DNA from: JAJYKC01 sp035545735
GTDB taxonomy: Bacteria; Acidobacteriota; Terriglobia; Bryobacterales; Bryobacteraceae
Length of the DNA stretch: 64,000 nucleotides
Reading direction: 5' to 3'
Assembly: GCA_035545735.1 (NCBI GenBank)
Contig: DASZXS010000054.1
Span: forward strand, 1-64,000
Positions 16,333-25,149 of the stretch are shown in pieces; within the stretch, counting starts at the first letter, position 1; every line of letters begins with the position of its first letter. A model generated the notes under the pieces. It was not told the origin of the DNA, searched no databases, and saw only the letters and a program-made list of their open reading frames with translations. Both the position numbers and the translations under genes were made by a program.

Positions 16333-17070
16333 ATGAAGACAAAAATCCTTGGCCTCGCCGCCATCTCGCTGCTTTTCGTGCTGGTCGTCGCGACGAAAAT
16401 TTCGCGCGGAGCCGAAACTTCGGGCGCATCCTTAGTTGAGAACTACCGCCTGGTGGAGGTTTCCTCGGTCGCCGACGCGATGCAGCAACTTTATGGAACG
16501 CGGATAGACATGACTCACGACATGCGTCCGCTCGCCACAACAAAATTCGCCGGCCCCGCGGTTACCATCCTGCTGAAGAAGGAGGAGCATCACGAGGGCT
16601 CGAAGGCGCAGCAAGGGATGCTAGATGCAATCGACCAGGCGCCGGCCGGGTCGGTCTACGTGATGAAAGTGGAGGACGGCGTCGACTATGCCGGCATCGG
16701 CGGCTTGATGGCCACCGCAATGAAATACCGCGGCTTGGCCGGAGCCGTGATCGACGGAGGAGTTCGGGACGTGCCTCATATCCTGAAGCTGCAGTTCCCC
16801 GTCTTTAGCCGCGGCATCGTTCCCTCCACCACGGTGAATCACTACCGCTTCGCCGGAATGAACGTGCCCATGGAATGCGCGGGAGTTCATGTCAATCCCG
16901 GCGATATCGTTTCTGCCGACATGGATGGAGTGGTCGTCGTGCCCAAGGAGAAGGCGGCCGAAGTGCTTAAAAAGGCGCAAGAGCTCGATGACACCGAACA
17001 CCGCATGTATCCGTTCATCGAAAAATACCGCTCCATCCGTGAGGCGGTTGCCCGTTTCGGCCGGATTTAG
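16333..17070 (+). CDS. exported RraA-like (HMG aldolase/RNase E inhibitor fold) protein
   Basis: 245 residues from the ATG at 16333. Residues 1-29 form a signal peptide or membrane anchor (ILGLAAISLLFVLVVA). The RraA core follows: SVADAMQQLYG, GPAVTILLKKE, GVDYAGIGGLMATAMKYRGLAGAVIDGGVRDV (the GG-x-RD metal and substrate loop), VFSRGIVPSTTVNHYRF and PGDIVSADMDGVVVVPKE. Cytosolic members are 4-hydroxy-4-methyl-2-oxoglutarate/oxaloacetate aldolases or RNase E regulators. The export signal rules out an RNase role here and suggests a periplasmic lyase. The last 4 bp overlap the convergent tex gene. Confidence 0.9.
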   Translation: MKTKILGLAAISLLFVLVVATKISRGAETSGASLVENYRLVEVSSVADAMQQLYGTRIDMTHDMRPLATTKFAGPAVTILLKKEEHHEGSKAQQGMLDAIDQAPAGSVYVMKVEDGVDYAGIGGLMATAMKYRGLAGAVIDGGVRDVPHILKLQFPVFSRGIVPSTTVNHYRFAGMNVPMECAGVHVNPGDIVSADMDGVVVVPKEKAAEVLKKAQELDDTEHRMYPFIEKYRSIREAVARFGRI

Positions 17071-19325
17071 CGGCTCTTCCACCGGTCCGAGAGCGCCGCG
17101 AGTTTTTCCTCCATGGTGGGCTGGCGCTTGGGCGGGGCGGCACGCTTCTGCGATTTGCCGTGCGGCTCCTGCAGCGCCTTCATCGACAGAGCGATGCGCT
17201 TTTGCTTCGGATCCGCGTTCAGCACCCGTACCTTCACAATTTGGCCAACTTTTACCACCTCGCTCGCGTCCCGAATGAATTGGTTGGCCAGCTCGCTGAT
17301 GTGAACGAGCCCGTCCTGGTGGACGCCGATGTCCACAAACGCGCCGAACTTGGTCACGTTCGTCACGACGCCTTCGAGCGCCATGCCCGGCTTAAGGTCG
17401 GCGATTTCGCGGACATCGTCCTGGAAGCTGGGCGCTACAAATTTGTCGCGCGGATCGCGCCCGGGCCTCCGAATTTCCTCGACGATGTCATTCAGGGTGA
17501 AAACGCCGCCCTCCAGTTGCTTTTTGTCGAGTCTGTCCAGAAGGGATGGCTGCCGGATCAGATCGTCCACGCTGGTGTTCAGTAATTTCGCGATCTGTTC
17601 CACTACGCCATAGGATTCCGGATGCACGGCGGTATTATCCAGAGGGTTGTCGCCGCCCCGGATGCGCAGGAATCCCGCGGCCTGCTCGAATGTTTTCGGA
17701 CCAACGCCAGGCACCGCTGTCAACTGGACGCGCGACCGGAATTTCCCGTTTTCGTTCCGGAATTCGACGATCTTCTGCGCCGTCCGCTCGTTGACACCCG
17801 CAACATATCGCAAGAGCGCCCACGACGCGGTGTTCAGATCGACGCCGACGCGATTGACGCAGCTCTCGATCGTCGTCTCGAGCGAATGCTGCAGTTGCCT
17901 TTGATCCACGTCGTGTTGATACTGCCCGACGCCGATCGACTTCGGATCGATCTTCACCAGTTCAGCGAGCGGATCCTGCAGCCGGCGGCCGATGGAAATG
18001 GCTCCGCGAACGGTGAGATCCAGGTCCGGAAATTCCTGGCGCGCGATTTCCGAAGCGGAATAGATCGAGGCGCCCGACTCGTTCACGGCCACCACAAAGA
18101 TGCCATTCAGGCTCTCCCTTTTCAGAAAGTCCTTCACGAAAGCATCGGTCTCACGAGACGCGGTGCCGTTTCCAATGGCGATCGCCTGTATGCCGAACTT
18201 CGAAATCAGCGTTTTCAACGTGCGCGAGGCGCCGGCGGTGTCGCGCTTCGGCTCGTGTGGATAGATGACCGTATGTTCCAGAAGTTTCCCGGTCTCATCG
18301 ATCACCGCCACTTTACAGCCGGTGCGAATGCCGGGGTCCAGGGCGAGGACATTCAGTTGTCCGGCAGGCGGGGCGAGCAGCAGGTTTTCCAGATTTTCCC
18401 GGAAGACGCGGATCGCCTCCACATCGGAGCGCTGCTTTAACTCCAGCCGCACTTCCGCCTGGATGGAGGAGCTGAGAAGGCGTTTATAAGAATCCTCGAT
18501 CGCCATATCGAGATGCGGCGTCCAATCGCCCGGCCGTTTCAGGACATGACTCTTGAGAAACCCGAGTGCGCGCGCCGGATCGAGTTCAATCAGGAAATAA
18601 AGAATGTTTTCGCTCTCGCCGCGCCGGATTGCGAGCATTCGGTGAGAAGGAATTTTCGCGGCGGGCTCGCGGTAGTCGTAGTAGATTTTGAACTTCTCCT
18701 GCTCGTCCACCGCACCGTCCGACTTTCGGCTCACCACGACGCCCTCGGCGAGCATGATCTCACGAAGGCCCTTGCGCAGCGCGGCGTCTTCGCTCACCAT
18801 TTCGGCGACGATGTGCCGCGCGCCTTCGAGCGCTTCGTCTACGGTAGCGACGCCTTTCCCGGAATCGACGAAAGTCGCCGCATAATCCGGGAGCGGTGTT
18901 TCACGCGATTCCTGCGCCCAAAGATAAGCCGCCAGCGGCTCCAGGCCCTTCTCGCGCGCGATAGTGGCTTTGGTGCGGCGCTTCGGTTTGTACGGGAGGT
19001 AGAGGTCTTCAAGCTCGCTTTTATCGAGGACCTTTTCGATACGCGCCTTCAACTCGTCCGTGAGCTTGCCCTGCTCTTGAATGGAGGCGAGAACCGTGGC
19101 CCGGCGATCTTCGAGCTCACGAAAATAGTTGAGCTTTTCTTCGATGGAACGGATCTGCACCTCATCGAGGTTTCCGGTGGCTTCCTTCCGGTAGCGGGCA
19201 ATGAACGGAACCGTTCCGCCTTCATCCAGAAGCTCGATGGTGGCGGTAAGCCCCTTCATGGGTACGCCCGCGGTCTGTGCAACGTGAATTAGTATTTCCG
19301 GGGATAAGGACTTCAATTCAGGCAT
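17067..19325 (-). CDS. tex: Tex-family transcription accessory / RNA-binding protein
   Basis: 752 residues, the usual Tex length. Order: N-terminal helical domain (MKGLTATIELLDEGGTVPFIARYRKEATGNLDEVQI), YqgF-like RNase-H fold (NVLALDPGIRTGCKVAVID), helix-hairpin-helix region (LNTASWALLRYVAGVN, LTAVPGVGPKTFEQAAGF) and a C-terminal S1 domain (GMALEGVVTNVTKFGAFVDIGVHQDGLVHISELA), ending in a basic tail. It binds nucleic acids and affects transcription. It is a housekeeping gene with no obvious operon partner. Confidence 0.97.
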   Translation of the reverse strand: MPELKSLSPEILIHVAQTAGVPMKGLTATIELLDEGGTVPFIARYRKEATGNLDEVQIRSIEEKLNYFRELEDRRATVLASIQEQGKLTDELKARIEKVLDKSELEDLYLPYKPKRRTKATIAREKGLEPLAAYLWAQESRETPLPDYAATFVDSGKGVATVDEALEGARHIVAEMVSEDAALRKGLREIMLAEGVVVSRKSDGAVDEQEKFKIYYDYREPAAKIPSHRMLAIRRGESENILYFLIELDPARALGFLKSHVLKRPGDWTPHLDMAIEDSYKRLLSSSIQAEVRLELKQRSDVEAIRVFRENLENLLLAPPAGQLNVLALDPGIRTGCKVAVIDETGKLLEHTVIYPHEPKRDTAGASRTLKTLISKFGIQAIAIGNGTASRETDAFVKDFLKRESLNGIFVVAVNESGASIYSASEIARQEFPDLDLTVRGAISIGRRLQDPLAELVKIDPKSIGVGQYQHDVDQRQLQHSLETTIESCVNRVGVDLNTASWALLRYVAGVNERTAQKIVEFRNENGKFRSRVQLTAVPGVGPKTFEQAAGFLRIRGGDNPLDNTAVHPESYGVVEQIAKLLNTSVDDLIRQPSLLDRLDKKQLEGGVFTLNDIVEEIRRPGRDPRDKFVAPSFQDDVREIADLKPGMALEGVVTNVTKFGAFVDIGVHQDGLVHISELANQFIRDASEVVKVGQIVKVRVLNADPKQKRIALSMKALQEPHGKSQKRAAPPKRQPTMEEKLAALSDRWKSR

Positions 19326-19370
19326 GAGATGACAAGTTCCATGGTAAACGTGCGCACGGGCGTTTTGCCG

Positions 19371-20795
19371 TCAGAACGCGCCTTGTCTTTTCGCCGTGGG
19401 CAGCCCGAGATAAGCCTGGGCGTTGCCGTAGCAGATGCCGCGAATCATGCTCCCCAGCAGTTCTACATCGTCCGGCAATTCTCCGCTCTCCATTTCGCTC
19501 CCGATCAGGTTGCAAAGAATCCGGCGGAAGTATTCGTGGCGGGGAAACGACATGAACGATCGCGAGTCGGTCAGCATGCCGACAAAACGGGAAAGCAGTC
19601 CGCAGTTGGAAAGCGCGTTCAACTGCATTTCGATCCCGTCTTTTTGGTCGAGGAACCACCACGCGCTGCCGTACTGGATTTTGCCCGGAATGCCGCCCTC
19701 CTGGAAGTTGCCGGCGAGTGTCGCGAAGGCGTAATTCTCGGTGGGATTTACGTTGTAGAGGATCATCTTCGGCAGCGAACTCTCACGCTCCAGATTGTCC
19801 ATCCACCGCGCCAGGCTCTCCACTTGAGGAAATGCGCCGATGCTATCGAACCCGGTGTCCGGTCCCAGCTCTTCGCGCATTCTCGTATTGGTATTGCGGA
19901 GCGCGCCCAGGTGCAATTGCTTCGTCCAACCCTTGCGGGCGTCGAGACGCGCGAGGAACGCCATCAGGAACCCCGTAAAAGCGTCGTGCTCTTCCGGAGC
20001 GGCGGGGGCGCCGCCGCGCACTTTCTGGAAAATGCCCTCCGCCGCGCGTTCGTCGCAGCATCCGGATGGGCAGCGGGCCAGGCCGTGGTCGGAGAGACGC
20101 GCCCCAAGAGCATGAAAATCGTCGTGCCGTTTCTCAAGGGCCTCCAGTAGAGAGGCAAGATTGCGGATCTCCAGGTTCGAAACGCTTTCCAGCCGACCCA
20201 GCCATCCGTTCCACTGTTCGGGCAGGTGAACATCCAATGCCCGGTCCGGCCGGAACGCCGGGTACACGGGAATCTCAAAACCCGACTCCCGAATTGCCGC
20301 ATGATGATTAAGATGATCGGCGGGGTCGTCGGTGGTGCAAATGGCGGTAACGTGGAATTTTCGCAGGATTCCCCGGGCCGTCAGCTCTCCACCGGACAGC
20401 TTTTCATTGGCGCGCCGCCAGATTTCCGGGGCCGTCGTCTCGTTGAGCAGTTCCTCAATTCCGAAATACCGCCTGAGCTCCAGGTGGGTCCAGTGATAGA
20501 GCGGATTGCGGAGCGTATAGGGCACCGTCCGCGCCCACGCAAGAAATTTTTCATAAGGCGAGGCGGCCCCGGTGCAGAACCGCTCTTCGATTCCGTTGGC
20601 GCGCATGGCCCGCCACTTGTAATGGTCGCCCGAAATCCAAAGATCGAAGAGATTTTCGAACTTCCGGTCCTCGGCAATCTCGCAAGGCGAGAGATGGCAA
20701 TGATAATCGAGGATCGGCTCGGGTTCGGCGTACCTACCGTAAAGCTCACGCGCGGTCCGCGTTCTCAGTAGAAAATCGTCATCCAGAAAAGCCAT
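19371..20795 (-). CDS. uxaC: glucuronate isomerase
   Basis: 474 residues, the usual UxaC length. UxaC converts D-glucuronate to D-fructuronate and D-galacturonate to D-tagaturonate in the cytoplasm. Motifs: ILDYHCHLSPCEIAEDRKFENL (metal-binding HxH near the N-terminus), WKWRAMRANG-like YKWRAMRANGIEERF, WTHLELRRYFGI, TTDDPADHL and GMLTDSRSFMSFPRHEYFRRILC at the C-terminus. It lies divergent to the hexuronate-type MFS gene, separated by 105 bp, so the two probably share control. Confidence 0.97.
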   Translation of the reverse strand: MAFLDDDFLLRTRTARELYGRYAEPEPILDYHCHLSPCEIAEDRKFENLFDLWISGDHYKWRAMRANGIEERFCTGAASPYEKFLAWARTVPYTLRNPLYHWTHLELRRYFGIEELLNETTAPEIWRRANEKLSGGELTARGILRKFHVTAICTTDDPADHLNHHAAIRESGFEIPVYPAFRPDRALDVHLPEQWNGWLGRLESVSNLEIRNLASLLEALEKRHDDFHALGARLSDHGLARCPSGCCDERAAEGIFQKVRGGAPAAPEEHDAFTGFLMAFLARLDARKGWTKQLHLGALRNTNTRMREELGPDTGFDSIGAFPQVESLARWMDNLERESSLPKMILYNVNPTENYAFATLAGNFQEGGIPGKIQYGSAWWFLDQKDGIEMQLNALSNCGLLSRFVGMLTDSRSFMSFPRHEYFRRILCNLIGSEMESGELPDDVELLGSMIRGICYGNAQAYLGLPTAKRQGAF

Positions 20796-20900
20796 GTCCT
20801 ACTGCCGAGTTTAGCGAACGCAAAGAAGCCGGGAACGAAAATGCTATCGGGAGTCCTTTTTTCCTGGCAAGCGGGGCCTGCAATCTGATTCACTGGAACG

Positions 20901-22163
20901 ATGGAAAAATATCCCGCCGCACCGGGAGGGAGCGTGGTTACGGGACAACTGGACCGGTCTCGATGGGTCATCTGCGCGCTGCTCTTCGCCGCCACAACGC
21001 TGAACTACATTGACCGGCAGGTCCTGGCGCTGCTCGCCATTCCTCTCGAACGCGTGGTCGGATGGTCCGAAGCGGACTATGGGTTCGTGGTAACGGCGTT
21101 CCAGGCGGCGTACGCGATTTCGCTGGCGGGCTTTGGACGGATCATCGATCGCATCGGCACGCGCCTGGGATATGCGTGGTGCATCACGGTCTGGAGCGTT
21201 GCGGCGATGGGCCATGCGTTTGCCGGTTCGGCGTTTGGCTTCGGTGTGGCGCGATTTGCCCTCGGCTTAGGCGAGGCCGGCAATTTCCCCGCGGCCATTA
21301 AGGCGGTCGCGGAATGGTTCCCGAAAAGCGAGCGGGCGCTGGCGACTGGGCTATTCAATTCCGGGGCGAATGCGGGCGCGATCCTCGGACCGCTCATGGT
21401 TCCCTGGATCGCGATGCATTGGGGCTGGCGATGGGCTTTCGTATGCACCGGGGCGCTTGGCTTCCTCTGGATCGGACCCTGGCTCTTCTTCACGCGGCCG
21501 CGTAGAAATTCGCCGGCGCCCCGTGCGAGTGAGCCGATCGTGCCTCGAACCCCGTGGATGCAGCTTTTCCCGCATCGGGCCACCTGGGCGCTTATTGTGG
21601 CCAAATTCCTGACCGATCCCGTCTGGTGGATTTATCTCTATTGGATCCCGAAATTTCTGAATCATCAGAACGGCCTGCGTCTCGACCAGGTTGCATTGCC
21701 CCTCATCGTCATCTACCTTTCATCGGACGTGGGAAGTATTGCGGGAGGCTGGCTCTCCTCGTTCCTGCTTCGCCGTGGATGGCAGGCGAATGCCGCCCGA
21801 AAAACCGCGATGTTGGTCTGCGCAATCGCCGTGACACCGATTGCACTGACACCCTGGACGCGCGGCGTATGGGTGGAAGTAATGCTCATCGGCCTCGCGG
21901 CGGCCGGCCATCAGGGATGGTCGGCTAACCTGTACACTCTGGCGTCGGATGTGTTTCCGAAGCAATCGGTCGCCTCCGTGGTTGGCCTGGCAGGTTTCGC
22001 CGGTTCCGTGGGAGGAATGCTCGCCTCCACGGCCACCGGCTTGGCTCTTCAGTTCACCGGAAGCTACGTGCTGGTATTTCTGTGGGGCGCTTGCGCGTAC
22101 CTGATCGCAATTGCCCTGGTCCACTGGATTGAGCCGAAATTCCAGCCTTTGCCGGAAGGGTGA
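20901..22163 (+). CDS. MFS hexuronate-type transporter (ExuT-like)
   Basis: 420 residues with 12 predicted membrane helices. The first helices contain NYIDRQVLALLAIPLE and GRIIDRIGTRLGYAW, followed by LGLGEAGNFPAAIKAVAEWFPKSERALATGLFNSGANAGAI, the signature of the ExuT/anion:cation symporter group. Position next to uxaC supports uptake of glucuronate or galacturonate. No strong Shine-Dalgarno is visible before the ATG. Confidence 0.93.
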   Translation: MEKYPAAPGGSVVTGQLDRSRWVICALLFAATTLNYIDRQVLALLAIPLERVVGWSEADYGFVVTAFQAAYAISLAGFGRIIDRIGTRLGYAWCITVWSVAAMGHAFAGSAFGFGVARFALGLGEAGNFPAAIKAVAEWFPKSERALATGLFNSGANAGAILGPLMVPWIAMHWGWRWAFVCTGALGFLWIGPWLFFTRPRRNSPAPRASEPIVPRTPWMQLFPHRATWALIVAKFLTDPVWWIYLYWIPKFLNHQNGLRLDQVALPLIVIYLSSDVGSIAGGWLSSFLLRRGWQANAARKTAMLVCAIAVTPIALTPWTRGVWVEVMLIGLAAAGHQGWSANLYTLASDVFPKQSVASVVGLAGFAGSVGGMLASTATGLALQFTGSYVLVFLWGACAYLIAIALVHWIEPKFQPLPEG

Positions 22164-22293
22164 GAAGCAAACCGCCGCGAAGGCGCGAACCACGCAATAA
22201 ATTGGCTGTTTTTTGTTTCGAAAAAATCTCCGTTGATATAGACTATGGGTGATTTCTTGCGGCTATCGTAACGGGACATAAAAGGCCGCCGCC

Positions 22294-25125
22294 ATGATTC
22301 GCAAACTCCTTGCTCTGCTGTTCGCCGGCGTGGCATGTTCCATCGCGCGTCCGGCTTCGAATGCGGCTGTTGTCGTCGATCCGTCCGCCGCGCCCCGAGA
22401 GAAATACGCCGCCGCGCGCGTGGAGGAAGCGCTCGCCAAGTCCGGCGTGACGCTTCCCCTGGGAGGGAGGGTACTGCTTGGCACGCCCTCGTCGCCGGTC
22501 TTCTCCGGAAGATCGCTGCCGGGATTTCCCAGCGGCGCGAGCGAAGCGTTTCTCTGGGTACGCCACGGCCGCGATTGGTTGATTGCCGGAAGCGATTCGT
22601 CGGGCGTACTCTACGGCGGCCTCGAATTTTCCCGAAGGGTAATCGAAAACCACGCGCTGCCGAAAGAGGAATCTTTTGCGGACCGCCCGGCTTTCAAGAT
22701 TCGAGGCACCAATCTTTTTTGGATGAAGCAGGGCAGCTACGACTGGGCCGTGACACCGGAAAACTTCCCCTGGTTTTTTGACCGCGCTCTGATGCTGCGC
22801 TACCTGGATGAGCTTGCCGGCAATGGCTACAACACCATCTTTTTCTGGAACGGCCATCCCTTTGTCTACTTTCTGAAGCTCGCCAGGTATCCCGAAGCGC
22901 GGGCGCTCAGCGACGCGGATCTCCAGCGCAACATGGAGCAGTTACGGTGGTTTACCGGGGAAGCGGACCGGCGCGGCATCTGGACGGTAATGCATTTCTA
23001 CAACATTCACGTGTCGCCGGAGTTTGCAAAGGCGCACGAGAGCGAAGGCGTGCGCCTGCAGAATTCAGTCTCCACGCCGCTTCTCCGCGACTACATGCGG
23101 CGCTGCGTCGCCGAATTCGTCAGCACCTATCCAAGCGTCGGACTCATGCTTACCGCGGGGGAGGCGCTGGGCGCCGGCAAGGAAGAGTGGGTGCGGGACG
23201 CGATCATTCCCGGCATTCGCGATAGCGGCCGCCACCCGCCTCTGATTGTGCGCCAGTGGACAATCGACCCGTACCGTTTTCGCAACATCGTACGACCGAA
23301 TTACGACAACCTGTACACCATGATGAAGCACAACACAGAGATGATCGTGAGTCCCTATCCGGATCCGCGCAACGCGACCTGGATTTCGTTCGGACAGGAC
23401 CACATCATCAATGTGCATGAAAACGGCGATATCAAGCCGTTCCGCTGGGGTTCGCCGGTTTTCATTCAACAAATGGTGAAGATTTGGAAGTCGATGGGCG
23501 TGGCGGGCATGCATCTGTACCCCGCGGTTTCCTGGGACTGGCCGGCCGCGCTCGACCGGACCGAGCCCCGACTGTTAACGCTCGACCGCGACCGGATCTG
23601 GCTCCGGGCCTTTGGACGATATGCATGGCAGCCGGACCGGCCCGCCGCCGGCGAAGAGCTTTATTGGAAGCGCGAACTGGCCGCACGCTTTGGAAGCGCC
23701 GCCGCGGGCGACGCCGTTTACAACTACTACGTGAAAACCGGCCCAATTATGCCGGCATTGCAAAATGTGGTGAATGTTTTCAACATGAACTATCACCCGC
23801 TGGCGATCAGCCAGGAGGCCACGTTGAACGGCATTCTGCATTCAGCCCGCTGGGAGGATGTTGGGGACTACCTGGCGAGACCACTGGATGATCTCACCCT
23901 GAACTTGTTTGAAGCAAGGTTCGGCAAGCTGGGCGATGGCCGGGGAAAGCCGCCTCTATCCGTACGCGAGTGGGTAGCGGCGCAGCGATCGGGCGGAGCG
24001 GGCCAGCGAGTGGACCCGATCCGTCTTAGCGTGCTGCTCGAATCCATGGCGGAAGACGCCGTGCATGGTTTGCAGTCCGTAGAAGCCGCCGGAGACGAGT
24101 ACCGGCGCTTTTTGACCGACGCGCAGTGCATCCTCGATCTCGCGCGCTTCTACCGCGCAAAGCTGGAAGCGGCGTATGAAAAAGGGCTGTACGATGCGGC
24201 CGGCGGCGATGAACATTATGACCGAATGCTCAAGGCGGATGCCGGCAGCGTGTCTTACTATGGCGCGCTCGACAAGGCGGCCTCCAAGGCATACCTGCAT
24301 GCCACGGATTTGGGTTACTACTACCGGTGGGACACCGTAGATAAGGGCTTTCAGGAGGAACTGGCTTTCTACCGCGAGCAACGCGACATCGCCAGGGAGG
24401 GCGCCGGCGTGGTTTATCTTGGCCTCGACGGTCCCATGAACGACGCCACGCATACCTTCCACTGGCTGCTGGAGGCGGGCCGCAAGAAGGCGGGCTGGCG
24501 GGCGCAGAGCTATCATCTCCAGCCGGGGCTCTTCGCGCGGGCGAAGCTGGCGGTCGCCTATGACACCCTTTCTCCAGCGTTTGTGAAATTCGAGCCGGAG
24601 TTGGAGCAATGGGTCCGCGGCGGCGGCAAGCTGCTGATTTGGGACCCGGCCGGCCGCGCCGCACCCGGGCCGCTGCTGCAAGGCCTGGTGTTCACACAGA
24701 TGACATCGGTACGCGCAGGCGCCGCCTTTCAATGGACGAAGACCGAACATCCGTTACTCCCCCACCTCTCCGGCGCATCCGTGGAGCTGAACGCCGGCGA
24801 CGCTCTTGCCAGCAGCGTTCGCGGATCTTCCAGCGACTGGCACACGCTGGCGTACACAGTTCTACCCAGCTCCGCGTCCGGCCAGTTCTACGCCGGCGAC
24901 GAAACGTTTGGGCCGCGGTGGACTTCTTTGATGGATCCGGTGTACGCGCCGGTTGTCCTCGCCAGAAAGTTCGGCGCGGGAGAAATCGTTCTGGCGCAGA
25001 TAGGCCAGTGGACAACGCACTCCCGCAAAGACATGGAACAGACCCGGCGGAAGGTGGAGAACTCCGCGGTAGCGCAATTCGCCGAAAACCTCATTGCGTG
25101 GGCCAGTCAGCCGGCCGGGCGGTGA
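22294..25125 (+). CDS. large secreted glycoside hydrolase, GH67/GH115-like organisation
   Basis: 943 residues with a signal peptide (MIRKLLALLFAGVACSIA). An N-terminal GH67N-like domain (REKYAAARVEEALAKSG...WLIAGSDSSGVLYGGLEFSRRV, about 30-125) precedes a TIM-barrel region (NLFWMKQGSYDWAVT, YLDELAGNGYNTIFFWNGHPFVYF, GIWTVMHFYNIHVSPEF, VGLMLTAGEALG) and helical and beta C-terminal parts. The final domain (GVVYLGLDGPMND...ELEQWVRGGGKLLIWD) resembles a beta-galactosidase-type Rossmann/GATase domain. Neighbouring uxaC and hexuronate carrier suggest an alpha-glucuronidase or galacturonidase, but the family cannot be fixed by eye. Glu of TAGEALG is a candidate catalytic acid. The 130 bp upstream hold only leader sequence. 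Confidence 0.8.
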   Translation: MIRKLLALLFAGVACSIARPASNAAVVVDPSAAPREKYAAARVEEALAKSGVTLPLGGRVLLGTPSSPVFSGRSLPGFPSGASEAFLWVRHGRDWLIAGSDSSGVLYGGLEFSRRVIENHALPKEESFADRPAFKIRGTNLFWMKQGSYDWAVTPENFPWFFDRALMLRYLDELAGNGYNTIFFWNGHPFVYFLKLARYPEARALSDADLQRNMEQLRWFTGEADRRGIWTVMHFYNIHVSPEFAKAHESEGVRLQNSVSTPLLRDYMRRCVAEFVSTYPSVGLMLTAGEALGAGKEEWVRDAIIPGIRDSGRHPPLIVRQWTIDPYRFRNIVRPNYDNLYTMMKHNTEMIVSPYPDPRNATWISFGQDHIINVHENGDIKPFRWGSPVFIQQMVKIWKSMGVAGMHLYPAVSWDWPAALDRTEPRLLTLDRDRIWLRAFGRYAWQPDRPAAGEELYWKRELAARFGSAAAGDAVYNYYVKTGPIMPALQNVVNVFNMNYHPLAISQEATLNGILHSARWEDVGDYLARPLDDLTLNLFEARFGKLGDGRGKPPLSVREWVAAQRSGGAGQRVDPIRLSVLLESMAEDAVHGLQSVEAAGDEYRRFLTDAQCILDLARFYRAKLEAAYEKGLYDAAGGDEHYDRMLKADAGSVSYYGALDKAASKAYLHATDLGYYYRWDTVDKGFQEELAFYREQRDIAREGAGVVYLGLDGPMNDATHTFHWLLEAGRKKAGWRAQSYHLQPGLFARAKLAVAYDTLSPAFVKFEPELEQWVRGGGKLLIWDPAGRAAPGPLLQGLVFTQMTSVRAGAAFQWTKTEHPLLPHLSGASVELNAGDALASSVRGSSSDWHTLAYTVLPSSASGQFYAGDETFGPRWTSLMDPVYAPVVLARKFGAGEIVLAQIGQWTTHSRKDMEQTRRKVENSAVAQFAENLIAWASQPAGR

Positions 25126-25149
25126 GGAAACGCCGGGCGCGCGGGCGTA

